Source of the DNA: Strigops habroptila
Lineage: Eukaryota; Chordata; Aves; Psittaciformes; Psittacidae
Length of the DNA: 64,000 nucleotides
Direction of reading: 5' to 3'
NCBI RefSeq assembly: GCF_004027225.2
Contig: NC_044289.2
Span: forward strand, 11,680,354-11,744,353
A program made the translations under genes and the position numbers. The notes beneath the pieces are model-generated. The model saw only the letters and a list, made by a program, of their open reading frames with translations. It was not told the origin of the DNA and ran no database searches. How positions within the stretch are numbered: the first letter of the stretch is position 1; every line of letters begins with the position of its first letter. This document shows positions 53,101 to 64,000 of the stretch, in pieces.

Positions 53101-56100
53101 CTCAAACAGGCTGGATTCCAGGGTGTCCTTCACTGACCTGCAAGTTACGAATACGGAGAGAAATGAGTTTCTTGCTCCTGACACCCACAAGGAAGTTACT
53201 CCAGTAAGAAGTCATCCAAGATCCCTACCCCTGCGTACGGAAAATGAGTTGCATGGGAAGTTGTATACAGGGAGCATATTGTTACCATTTAAAATAGCAA
53301 TGCAGGCCCCTCCGAGGGAATGCCCAGGCCTTCCTTGTGACCCACAATACACAGTAAGACCAGTTGAGTTGGATCTCAATAGCCAAATCTTAAATTGTTG
53401 TTGTCTGATCTATGATACATGGGTAGCTCTGCCCACAAAGTCTGTGCCAGCAAGCAAAAGCCCAGGCTCTGCTCACAGCCTTACTCCCCTTCCAAGTCGC
53501 TGTGCAGGGGGACAGAATGAGTATATCCCTGGTTGATTCACGACTTTTTAGTGCAGTTCATAGGGTAAGTCTAAGCAGGTAATTTTCCAGATTCCATCTA
53601 TTTAAAAGAGACTAAAGAAATACATCAGATGATATAGTAAAATCTCATGCTTGCAGCAGCATTTGAAACAAATCTGAACTAGATTTTATCTGAACAAGGA
53701 CTACCCGAGAGGAGAGACAGGCATCCTTCAGTTTAAACTGCTGGAAGTTCAAGAGAAAACTTCCTCCTTTTCTCCAAGCATTGCTAACCACGTAGGCAGT
53801 AGCCCAAATGGCTTGTCACTAAAAGAGAAGCTCTCTTTTCTGTCACTAAAAGAGAAACTGCAGAGGCAAATTGTTACTCCCATAGATTTCAACTGCTGCA
53901 TATGACACACAGGACTCTGGAACAGGAGCTGAAGTGGCCTCCCTGATCTAACAGAGCATCCTGTGTGCCAGGTTCCTACAATACACAGCACTGCCTCACT
54001 AGTACAGGGATGCCCTCAGGATAACATACTTCAGGGTAAAGGGGCACCCGAGTGATACCACAAAATCCACAACAGAAGGATTTCACATGAGCTCAAGGCT
54101 CAGGAGAGCTTTGTTAGCTTCAGCTGTCAGAAAAATATCGCTTAAATCATGGTACACTTTTTTTTCCCCCATTTTGCTCAAGATTCTTCCATTTTCTGTC
54201 CATGGAAGGTAAAAACATCTAAGAAGCACACAGGATGCAATCAATCCTTGAGTAATGATCCCCACCTCTATAACTGCAGACCTGCAATAATATCCCGCCT
54301 AGGGTCTCCTCCCTGCCTTTACCTGGCCTCTTCCAGCTGCTCCGAAAGGCCTTGTCTGTCCCTCTCCAAGGCTGCCAGTCGCACTTCTAGGGCAGCCTTC
54401 TCATGCACCAGCAATTCCTTCTCTTTGGACACCTTGGCCAGCGCGTGCTCTTGGCGAGAGGACTCCTGGCGCAGCTGCTCCAGGTCGCTGCTGGCCAACT
54501 CTTGCTGGTGGTGAACCTGAAAACAGGACAAAATACAGTGAGTTGTGTGCAGAGCCAGTGGTGCCACTTCTGAATGAGCCAGAGGAGGAAGGGCTCCTGT
54601 ACTGTGGGCTGAAAGCTTCAGAGCATCTGCTGTGTAGTGCACTAATACCCTGGGCTGCCAAAAGGGAAGTGCCAAAAGGCACGGTTAACTTGAAAGTGAT
54701 GAGTAAGGCCATACTGCGTTGCCTGGGACCAGACAGCTCCTTCAGGGCAAACATACATACCTCAGACTAAGTGTTTTCATGCAAAAAAACTGCATCTTCC
54801 AGAACTGCCACCCTGCAAACTAAAACTCTATCAGAATCTATTCCCGTGCTGGAAAGTTTCATGAGAGGTTGAGCAAAAGCAACTGCTCAGAATATCCAAT
54901 CTAAACCTCCCCCAGCACAACTTGGGGCTGTTTCCTCTTATCCTATCACTTGGTACTGGGGAGAAGAGACCGACCCCACCTCACTACAACCTCATGTCAG
55001 GTAGTTGTAGGATGCAAGAAGGTCTCCCCTGAGCCTCCTTTTCTCCAGACTAAACAACCCCAGCTCCTTCAGCTGCTCCTCAAAAGACTTGTGCTCCAGA
55101 CCCTTTACCAGCTTCATTGTTCTTCTTTGGACGTACTCCAGCATCTTAGTGTCTCTCTTGTAGTGAGGGGCCCAGAACTGAACATGGGATTCAATGTGCA
55201 GGCTCACCAGTGCCCAGCACAGAGGGACGGACAACCACCTCTCTCATCCTGCTTGCCACACTATTTCTGATACAGGCTACGATGCTCTTGGCCTTCTTGG
55301 CTACCTGGGCACAAGCTGGCTCATGTTTAGTTGGCTGTTGACCAACATCCCCCCTCAGGTCCTTTTCCCCAGGCAGCTTTCCAGCCCCAAAGCTGCATGT
55401 ATGTCTTAAAATACAATTTCAACAGTTTCAAGATGTCATTCCCATTCTTTGCAGTACAAGACAGCAGACGTTGACTTACAGCTCTGTCCTGCTCTCTAGG
55501 CTCAAACAAATGGAGTTTTGAAAGTAGCAGATTTCACAACAAAAAGCATAAATAGAAACATGCAGCCCTGGTTTTTGCTTCAGAAAAAGGATTCAGAGCT
55601 ACACAGTTTGTTTCTTTTGCCACAACAGAGTCATAGCCCCACTCAGATTCACGGACAACACCATCACCTCTTTGCAGCTTATCAAAAGCCAAAAAAAGAG
55701 GTGAACGCAGACAGGTGGATTAAAAGAATCCATAGAAGCAGAGGACAACTCAGGGAACTGCACAACAGCTCTGAAGGCCATCAACATGTTTCCAACAAGA
55801 AGCAACCAAAAGCCTTGGGACCTCCAGCACTACCAAGTGTCTCCTTGACAAAAGCACTGCAGAATGCAACAGATACAGCTTCACTGAGCCAAAAGCCCAC
55901 CCAGAAAGCAACAGGTTTTTGGTCTCACCTGATTGAGTTTCTCTTGGGTTTCTGCCTTCTCCTTTGCCAGACTCCTCAGCTCTACCCGCAGCCCCTCCTG
56001 TTGCTCCTCTGCTTTCTTCAGCAATTGCTCCAGATGGGTTTTCTCTGTGCTGAGCTCTTCATTCGTTCTTTCACAGAAGCTCAGCTTATCCTGGCCAGAG

Positions 56101-59100
56101 ATCTTTGCTCTCTCCATCTCATCCACTTTTGCTGACAGAGCTTCATTCTCTTGCTCCAGCTACAATCACAGAAGCACAGAGGAAATAAAACACAGTAACA
56201 TTTACTCTGTAGGAGGTTTGGCTTGAACAGAAAAAGGAACATTTCCATATTCTGGCAGTCATACTGTTGGAAGGCAAGAAGCCTGAGAAACAGCAGCAAC
56301 TGGAGACAAACTCCTGGCGAGATCTTTGGCAACTCTGCTCACCTGCAGCACAAGTTGGTTCAACTGCACTTTATCTGATGCGAGAGCTTCATTGATGCTG
56401 CTCATCTTCACTGTTGCAACATGTAGATCTGCTGTTTCAGCACTCAGCTTATTCTGAGCCCCTGTCAAGTCTGCCACTGACTGCTCTGCCTGAAGAGACA
56501 AAAGAACATGACAACAAAGGCAGGAAAATCCCTGACTTCAAGCAGCAGCTCCAGATCCCCCTTTGTGTCTCTGATGTACTCCCAGTTCAGCATTCCCAAT
56601 AAGCACTACCCCAGAGAGCCTGTATGGTGTGATCACCATTTTCCAAAGGGGAGAACAACATTTTCCCTGTCTTCTACTGCCAGAAACAGCACCTGTGATG
56701 GTCTTGCTATCACACCTCCCTCTCCCACAAGTGCTACCTAGGAATAAGGTGATTATACCTTCTCCAGTGCCATGGTAAGCTCATGTTTCTCCTGCTTCAG
56801 CAGATCCCTCTGAAGGTGCAATTCCTCCAGTGTCTCTCTCGCAATTAACAACTCACTCTGTAACACTGAATTTTTTCCTTCAAGTGCAGCTAAGTCCTTC
56901 TGCCTATGAGAAGGGGAAAGACAAACAAGTTTTTAATGTAAAATACATTCTCATTTCCAAAACCAAGATACATACTGTGCCCAACGCATGGCAGTTTGAA
57001 TGACTTCTAACAACTTTCTGCGTACACCTAAAGAATGCTGGAATTTCCTGACTAGAGCTACATCGCTCTTTGTCACTGATGGAGGTGAAACATTTGCCAT
57101 TGACAAAGTAAAACAAACTTCCAGAAATCACAGGACGTTTCCAGAAAGTTCAGATATGCTCAGCTTAACAGCTTCCTGCCTGTTAGTTCTTGCTCTCCTT
57201 TTTGAGGTATTGGCTACAAGACTTTGCAAAGTTCTTCTCTGGAAAGAAGTCTGACTTTGGAAAGGCTGTCTTTGGGCGAGACAGACGTTTTAAGTCAGAT
57301 TTGTATTCCCACAATTACTCAGAAATGATGAAAGAGTCCGGAATCTATTTGGGGAAGCGGTGTGTGTGAATTTCCAATCCAATAATCAAAGGGTCACAGG
57401 ATGATTCAGGCTGGTGGGGACCCCAGGAGGCCTCTAGCCCAAGCTTGAACTCAAGACAGCTGTGGTCAGCTATGGCATCAGTCCAGGTTGCTCAGGTTCT
57501 ATCCAGTTTGGTCTTCCAAATTTCCAGGGATGGAATCTGCACAACCTCTCTAAGCAACCTGTTCTGCTGCACGACTGCCTTCATGGTTCAATTTTTTGTT
57601 CTCCTTAAATCCAGTATGAACCTCTCTTGTCTCCACTTGTGCCTGTCACCAACTACCCTGGTCAGGTTTGGAATGATTTTTTTAAGGGTCATAAAGGAAG
57701 TAAGAGGAGGCAGCTGTGCTGTGTGTCAGGAGGCAGCTGTGCTGTGTGTCAGGAGGCAGCTGTGCTGTGTGTCAGGAGGCAGCTGTGCTGTGTGTCAGGA
57801 GGCAGCCAGACCTGCCCATGTGCTCCCTTCACACTTCTATGCTACAAATGATGAGCATGCAAAATTTATCATCTTTATGGTGGGCCTCCTAAAGCCCAGC
57901 AGCGCCCACCCCTGCCCAGAGAAAGCTTTAACACTCACAGGAGCTCCTGGTCACGATGTGCTCTCTCCAGTGCCTGCTGCTGCTCCACCTTTTCCCCCTG
58001 GGCTGAATCTTCCTTCAGCTGCAGTTCAGTGTTACTCTGACGCAGACGTGAGGCTTCTTGCTCTGTTACTTCAAGCTGTCGCTGTAGCTCTTCCCTGGTT
58101 TTCTCAAGGTTTGCACAGTCACTGCAGAGACAAGGCTCAGTTAGAATGAAGCAGCCTGAAGAGTCACAGATCCCATTTTCATCGTTGCAGGATGGAATTG
58201 TAGGGAGCACAGTAAGGAGGAACTTGCTCTTCCCCTCACAAGGTAACTGAAGAGGGAAAGAGAAAGGAAGGCAGGCTTTTGCCTTCATTCAGTGGCTAGG
58301 AAAGGGCACCCAAAGAACAAGAACTCAGAGAAGCAGCACGTCAACAGGGAGGCATACACACGGTAGGGCAGGCAAGTTCTTTGCCCATAACACCCATGAA
58401 TGCCCAGAAGTGGAAGCAAATTGCCTCTAGAACACAGGAGAAGGAGGAAACACTCACCTTCTGAGTGCTTCTACCTGAGACTGGAGGTGCTGCTGGTGGC
58501 TGCTGGACGTCTTGTGTTCCTCCTCCAGTTGCTCAAGCCTTTGCTGCAGCCTCCTGCACTTCCCTTCCTGCTGTCTGTGCTGGTGCAGCAGGTCATTGAT
58601 AGCGTCCTGCCTGGCAGAAAGCTCTTCTTTTAGGGCCTGCAAGGGATGGGCAGGGAAAGAGCACAGACAAGTAATAAGGAGCAGGGAAGATGGCTCCAGA
58701 CAGATGAGAGAAGAAGCAAGCCTCACCTGAAGGCAAAATCTATGACAAGGGTTGAAGATCAAGGAGAGAAAAGCAGTAGAGCACAGAGCTGGTGAGACTG
58801 GCAAGACAGTACAGCACCAAGAGTGGGAAGGCTTGAAAGAAACCAGCTAAACCGGCTAAGCGGAGGAAAGATTTCAAGCTGAGGCATTAGCAGCTGAGCC
58901 TGTGACCAGTGGTGAAGACAAGCAGAAATTCTCACCTGTGTTGCCCCTCGCCTCCTTGCCAGTGCTTCCTGCACCAACACAAAGGCATGCTCTGCATCAG
59001 TGAAGCTCAGAGAAGAGAGGATGTTGCTAGACTCGACATGAAGGGAACTGTCAGCAGAGGTAATGCTGACCATGCTGTCATTGTCATCTAACACCACCTG

Positions 59101-62100
59101 AAAGCCCAAATCAAGCTGTTATTCTTTTTCATTCTATTTGCTTTTCTTTACCTAGTTCTCCTTTTCCCCCCCACTTCACCACAGAGTCATTAAAAACTCA
59201 GTTCTCTCATTCCCTCAGTCCACAAAGAAGTTTTGTCTCTACGGCTACAAGTACTCCAGGGATTTCTGAATACAGCAACTATAAACAAGAAGAGACAAGT
59301 GTGAAGTGGCTGGAGGCTGCCTGAACACCCAGTTTCTTGATGCTTTCAAGAATGATTTTGGTTTCCTTCAGTTTCTTAGAGCCACATACACAAGCACTAG
59401 ATCAACACTGGAAATAGCAAGGAAAGGAAACATTAATGCTGCCCAGGGAAGAAGGAAGCTGATGAATACTGGAAAACAGCAGTGGAAAAGCTAATGTTTA
59501 GAATTACTCGGAGCAGTAGCACAAGAGGATAAATACAACTACATAAGGGGGACAAACTGACTTTGTGAGAGGCTGTGTAAGAGATCTGACATTAAACTTC
59601 ACTCCAAACAGTGAAGTTTAGGACTAAGTTAGATCAGTTGCAATTCTGGGGAGATAATAATGGTCAATGAATGTAGTGTGAAGGAGCAGAGTTGGCCAGT
59701 GCATCGATTGAGTCAGTGACCTTTTATAAAAGTCTGAGGAACAAGAAGCATTGCTCAAGGAAGGTGAGGGAAGCATCCAAGCAAAACTGGAATACAGATG
59801 TCAAGTAGCCAACTCAGAAAGCACAGTCCAAGAGAGACTTCAGCAGGACGGTGAAGGCAAAGGTGCTGAAACTTCTAGCCAACGCAGCCTGAAGTGTTGT
59901 CACAGGAAGCCAGCTTGGAAGTTATAAACAGGTTTTATGTCAGAAAAGCGGTACAAAAATGAAACAGTCAGTAGCAGTTAACACAGACAGTATACAACAC
60001 AGATATCTAGTCCCTGGGCTAGTCTGTTGCCTTCCTCAAGTGCTTTCAAATCAAAGTTACAGGGATGTGGTCCCAACTCTGTACCTACCTCAGTTATAGC
60101 TTTAATCAGCTTCTGGAGGGAAAGATTCTCTTCTTCGGCACTTTTAATCAATGAAGCTTCATATTCTTTCTCTAACCGACTTGCTTCCTGAGAACAGAAT
60201 TAAGGAAAGGGTGGGCAGGGAAGAGCTGCTCCTCTCTGTAGCATTCCCATCCTCCGTAGCATTGTCACGCTGACAAGCCTCAGCCTAGCAATTCCAATAT
60301 AGTCCTTCCCACATCTATTCAATTTCTTCTTTGCTAAAACTAAGAAGAGAAAGCCCAGCAGCTAGTTCTTACAGACTGCTATGAAGCTGTCAGTTCCAAG
60401 GAGCTTCGATCCCCAGAGATATAAATTGCAGACAGAATAGCACTGCTGGCACCTCCCTGAGGAAGACACCTGCCTTGTGTGCAGCTCCCCTGCCACTGCC
60501 TGCACCTGACTCCACATGTGCCATGACACAAGGAGTATTTGGGCAATGTTCCTGATGTTCCCACACAGCCAGCATCTTTGCCACTCCTTCTCTTGAGGAA
60601 GCCACACCTCCTTGCTAAGGCTAAAGAGCAAACACTGGGCTATCTCCCAGATAGAGGTAAAACATACTAGAAACTCCACAGTGTTGTTCAGTGTTTTCAT
60701 GGTCTTCTCCTTCTCCTCGTTTTCCTTCTGAGAAAGTACAAGCAAGGCTGAGAGCTCCACCACCCTGAGAAGAGAAGGTCCATGTGCCATTCCAAAAGCA
60801 TTGCCCACCATCACCTGTTAAAGAGCTAAGCAGCTCCCAGAAGCATAGGGGAGAAAGTTCAAGCCAGAAAACACCACAAAGGCAGCATTCATCTCTACAG
60901 GTCAACATGCTGGAGGTTGCAAAACGGCACTTCTGGCCCCAAAGGCCTTCTGTACTGACAGCTCCTTGCAAGACTGAGCACAGAGGTGCTACACGGCTTA
61001 TGATGACCCTGGGCAAATTCCTCCCAACTCCCTTAGCAGAGCCCTGGGTAGCAAAGGGCTGTACAAGAGACAGCGCTCTCTTTACACGAGAGTAAATTTC
61101 TCAATTTCTCACCAAGAATCAGTTAAGAGCAAAAACATTGTAATATGCAATCCCTTTCCCAGTCTTGTCCTACTCAGAGGAGCTGCTTCTGTCAGCCAGA
61201 CATTTTTTTTCTATCCTTTCTGTTGAAGGCAATAGTTTGACTAGGGACAGAAATAAGGCTGTGCCGAATGGCTGTGTTTTAAATGTGAACACAACTCATG
61301 TATGAATCCAAGAAGCAGCCACAAAAGATAATGCTGGCAACAGCAAAGTTGAAAACACCGTTACCTGTCCTGAAGCTCCTTCTTCTCCAAGTCCCCCTTA
61401 ACTTGTACACACATCTCTTCCTGACTCTTCTGGTTTATTTTCTGTCCTGCTTGCTGCTGTGCCTGATCCTTCAGGACAGGTCTACCCAGAGTGATGGACT
61501 CCCGGAGCTGTACGCCACGGTTTAGATGGGAGCAGTTTAGAAGTATAGCTCCAGAAAGTCTCATCTGCTCTGCCTTCAGCTCTGACAGATCTCTGAAGAA
61601 GAATAGAGAGCAAGCTAAGGTTCACATCATCATCTTTATCAGCTGACTCACTTCTGGAAACACATAATTGTGCAACAGTAAAAGCTAGCAGGAAACAGGA
61701 CATCTTTGTTGAGGACAAATCATTCATCTGACAATCTGGGATCAGGACACATCTTGACAGTTGAGCAATGACTACCGAATAGCTGAGAAATGAGTCTCTT
61801 TTCTCCTCAGAGGTAAGAAGCAGTGTATGGCACAGCCAGAAGGCTTCAAGGACCTCTAATTACTCTTACTAATTGTTGCTCCCGCTCTATCTTATTAACA
61901 AACTCCAACTATCATTAATAGATATAAGGAATTTTACCAAGGCCCCCAGCTTTTACACCTAGGTGATCAGCCTTAAGCAACCTATTAGCATCAACACTTG
62001 GATGGCTAAGAGGCTCATGATGACATCCACACAACAAACATTTCAGGAAGGTGGTGTAAGAACAAGCCTAAAATGTTGTAATAAAAAAAGTACAAATAAC

Positions 62101-63526
62101 ACAAAAATTAACCAGTGGGTCAGGCATACTCTACACATTAAGGAAGGCTTGTAATCCAATAAGATAAATGTCTGACAGTAACCCAGAGTTTGAAATTGCA
62201 TGCTGAGACCACAAGAATGTACTATTACAGTTACACTGGTTTTGTTTGTGTAGAAGGCAACGGTGAGAAAGGAACCCCAGAGAGCCAAAGAACAAGAAAA
62301 CAAAATAAATTGAATCAGTGCCTCTGCACTGCTTATAGCCCGAGCCCTCCAGTTTTATCTGAAAACCAGCATCAAACAAAATGATTCTGAAAATAGCCTA
62401 AAGCATAGTCAATCAGACTACCAAAGGAGAAATCATATCTTTAGCTGCAAGTAACATAACACGGAGGCTCAAAAAGCAGGTGTAAAGAGAAGCTGCTTTT
62501 TTCCTGCAAGAATTCCAGCCTCAGCTTCCACTCACCGGTCAGTGGCAGTCTTCATCTCCAGGAAGTGCCGGCGGAAGGTCACCACCTCACGCCACAGGTT
62601 GAGTAGACGGTTATGTTCACCCCTTACGTAGTTGTCATAAAGCTAAACATGCAGAGACAAGACGAAATGCCAGTTTAGCCTTCACTGCTACTGTACAAGT
62701 CTTTCAGATAGAAGAGGGTACAACCATTTTCACCAGGTCTCCTTTAGTAACTCTTGCAACTGGGGCATCAAGGACTGAACAGGCACCACGTAAGGACCCT
62801 CAGTAGACCTGTGACCTGACTTCAAAGAAGGGAACATCCATGCTTCTCCTGCAGGAGTGGCTACCAGCAAAGCAAACTGATCTTGATTCTTCATCTCGCC
62901 TTGCAGAGGTGTCTACGGTCTTGGTGGAGGAAGACAGAAATAAGTCCCTCCAAGAGCACTGCCAGATTTACTTACAACAGGCTATGGGTAAGGGAGGACT
63001 GTTCTGTTTTTTCTGTTGGCTATTCTGACTTTGAAAACACACAGACCTCTCTGGTCTCCACTGCTGTAGACAGAGATTTAGGAACTATTAAAAAGAAGAG
63101 TATTCCTGTGTGACTGCCCTACAGTGCCCAGCAACAGTGTTTTCCTTCAAGAGCAAGCAGTATAGTCACAGCAGGTGGGCATCTTCCATCACCACAATGT
63201 CCTCAGACTTCTCCATCTCACACCCGTCTTCTGCTTGTCAACACCAATACATCCTTAGTGTAGCCACAGCTTTCACACAGCAAGTTCTCTCTGCCAGCAA
63301 TAAAATGCATTCCCATTCCACCCTGGCATCACGTCTGACATTCCCGTAACCTGACTCTACCTCACGTTCACTGCGCCATTCACTCTCCTTCAATTCCAGC
63401 TCCTCCCGCGCCCTCATCCAATCTGCCATCAGTTTTCCAACATCTTCTTTGAGGGCTGAATTAATCTCATTCGCTTTATCGAGGTGCTCCCGCAGGAAAG
63501 CATTCACTTCTGCCAGATTCTCACGC
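38181..63526 (-). CDS. CEP250: CEP250 / C-Nap1 centrosomal coiled-coil protein (26 exons, 5' end outside window)
   Basis: Exons in transcript order: 63526-63361, 62642-62536, 61592-61365, 60764-60668, 60187-60089, 59097-58936, 58636-58458, 58121-57939, 56903-56759, 56489-56343, 56159-55929, 54516-54323, 53137-53010, 52819-52650, 52121-51978, 51518-51217, 49992-49833, 49177-48865, 48634-48507, 48248-48128, 46513-46359, 45439-42719, 41685-41533, 41119-41033, 40881-40831 and 38468-38181. Phases agree throughout, giving 2,285 residues with the N-terminus missing; human CEP250 is about 2,440. Diagnostic blocks are [57 protein letters not shown] and the C-terminal [13 protein letters not shown]. 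It is nearly all heptad-repeat coiled coil. C-Nap1 anchors rootletin fibres at the proximal ends of centrioles and holds centrosomes together until NEK2 phosphorylation releases it. The single 2,721-base exon matches the giant exon expected of this gene. The intron after exon 18 uses a GC donor. Confidence 0.95.
40107..40560 (-). mobile_element. CR1 retroposon, 5'-truncated
   Basis: Left end CATCGTAGAATGGCTATGG, then TTGGAAGGGACCTTAAAGAT and AGGTTGCTCCAAGCCCCTGT, continuing to CTTCATAGGAGAGATGCTCC. It is in the last intron of CEP250, same orientation as the gene. Confidence 0.92.
41896..41910. repeat. (AT)n microsatellite
   Basis: About seven AT dinucleotides in a CEP250 intron, followed by further TATA-rich sequence to 41945. 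Confidence 0.8.
44650..45050 (-). repeat. CEP250: Coding tandem repeat of about 35 residues inside the CEP250 giant exon
   Basis: Four successive units follow the plan [20 protein letters not shown], then [15 protein letters not shown]. Units are about 105 bases; one has lost three codons. Two central units are nearly identical at the DNA level, indicating recent duplication or conversion. Each unit is five heptads long, so the coiled-coil register is kept. Confidence 0.85.
48863..48864 (-). other. CEP250: Non-canonical GC splice donor of a CEP250 intron
   Basis: Exon 49177-48865 ends TTCAG/GCGAGTG on the minus strand. Only this GC donor gives phase 1, required by the next exon, which begins AA CAG GGT at 48634. 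The context AG/GCGAGT fits the stricter consensus known for GC-AG introns. Confidence 0.65.
54893..55400 (-). mobile_element. CR1 retroposon fragment
   Basis: Reads in reverse through CTGAGCCTCCTTTTCTCCAG, CCAGCTCCTTCAGCTGCTCC, TGTAGTGAGGGGCCCAGAAC and CTTGGCCTTCTTGGCTACCT, all CR1 3'-region motifs. It lies in the CEP250 intron between exons 11 and 12, same orientation as the gene. Confidence 0.9.
57390..57675 (-). mobile_element. Older CR1 retroposon fragment
   Basis: GTCACAGGATGATTCAGGCT, then GGTGGGGACCCCAGGAGGCC, TTCCAGGGATGGAATCTGCA and CAACCTGTTCTGCTGCACGA match a diverged CR1 3' region in reverse. It lies in a CEP250 intron next to the 23-base minisatellite. Confidence 0.75.
57705..57807. 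repeat. 23-base minisatellite, 4.5 copies
   Basis: Perfect units at 57705-57727, 57728-57750, 57751-57773 and 57774-57796, then a partial unit to 57807. Unit: AGGAGGCAGCTGTG then CTGTGTGTC. Identity among copies points to a young, probably length-variable array. It is intronic in CEP250, about 130 bases from exon 57939-58121. Confidence 0.95.
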
Positions 63527-64000
63527 CTTGGAAAGGGAGAAACAACGAGGTCACTGAACACTGCTACCCACAAGCAGCATCGCCATAAATTTCCAACCCC
63601 CTCAACACCGACTTTGTTTTCAAACAGAGGAAGTAAAAGTGCTTCCTAGGATTAACTAAGAGCTCTCTGTGATGGCAAACTAATTTGCTTCTCATTGCTT
63701 TGAGTCTTCATAGTTGTAGATTTCCATCTATAATTTCACTTTCCCCTTTTCCTCTTCAACTTTGATGATGCCAGCACTTAATGTCTTGCCTCCCCTTTGT
63801 GCTGTCTGGTTGCTGGATGCATCACCTTTCTCTAGCATTGTCACTTACTGAATCACAGAATAATTTAGGCTGGAATTTAGGACCTTTAGAGGTCACCCAG
63901 AATAACCCCCCTGCTCAAAACAGAGCCATTCAGCACACAATGCTACAAATGCACCACAGAAACAGATTGAGGACCTGTCTCCCTTCAAAGCGGCTTCCCC
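63527..64000. other. CEP250 intron at the right edge, with a CR1 fragment
   Basis: No further CEP250 exon is recognisable here; the exons coding for roughly the first hundred-odd residues lie further right. A CR1-type tail in reverse orientation begins at 63850. Confidence 0.6.
63850..64000 (-). mobile_element. CR1 retroposon, runs off the window
   Basis: AATCACAGAATAATTTAGGC, then TGGAATTTAGGACCTTTAGA and GGTCACCCAGAATAACC resemble an older CR1 3' end in reverse. The right border is outside the window. Confidence 0.75.

Noticed and set aside
53814-53856. 16-base direct repeat (TGTCACTAAAAGAGAA twice, 27 bases apart)
   Set aside because: Too short and isolated in an intron; no transposon or functional context.

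Overview
The window is vertebrate nuclear DNA and almost certainly avian. Genes have many exons with GT-AG introns. Interspersed repeats are dominated by CR1 retroposons, several ending in the typical ATTCTATG-type tail, and there is one solo LTR of a kind I associate with neoavian and songbird genomes. All recognised genes have clear vertebrate orthologues or relatives. The species cannot be fixed from the sequence; a neoavian bird is my best inference.

Layout, left to right. (1) 1-1887: 5' flank of a hormone gene. (2) 1908-4975, + strand: GHRH in five coding exons, giving a 172-residue prohormone with an intact 47-residue growth-hormone-releasing peptide. (3) 4976-13336: convergent intergenic region with a probable polyadenylation cluster near 6690 and a phase-compatible but unproven chain of minus-strand exons (6723-7938). 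(4) 13337-29022, - strand: RPN2 (ribophorin II), 16 coding exons from start codon to the last transmembrane segment; the final few residues could not be placed with certainty. (5) 28.7-29.4 kb: CpG-rich RPN2 promoter, flanked by a pentanucleotide minisatellite. (6) 30848-35304, - strand: a compact, apparently intact seven-exon gene of 488 codons whose N-terminal half resembles the sperm-tail protein FSIP2; I call it FSIP2-like. (7) 35305-38180: intergenic mosaic of local duplications, including a second copy of part of the last FSIP2-like exon. (8) 38181-63526, - strand: CEP250 (C-Nap1), 26 coding exons covering all but the N-terminus, whose first exons lie beyond the right edge.

The genes do not form a functional unit. 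GHRH is a secreted neuroendocrine hormone, RPN2 an ER glycosylation subunit, CEP250 a centrosome linker, and the FSIP2-like product is predicted to be a flagellar structural protein. GHRH and RPN2 converge tail to tail, as I recall they do in mammals. RPN2, the FSIP2-like gene and CEP250 all read leftward. The most novel item is the FSIP2-like gene with its nearby partial duplicate. Next is the unresolved RPN2 3' end, where a phase-compatible exon chain could encode an alternative, extra membrane-spanning tail. Exon borders were read by eye from splice consensus, reading phase and family similarity; no alignment was run.
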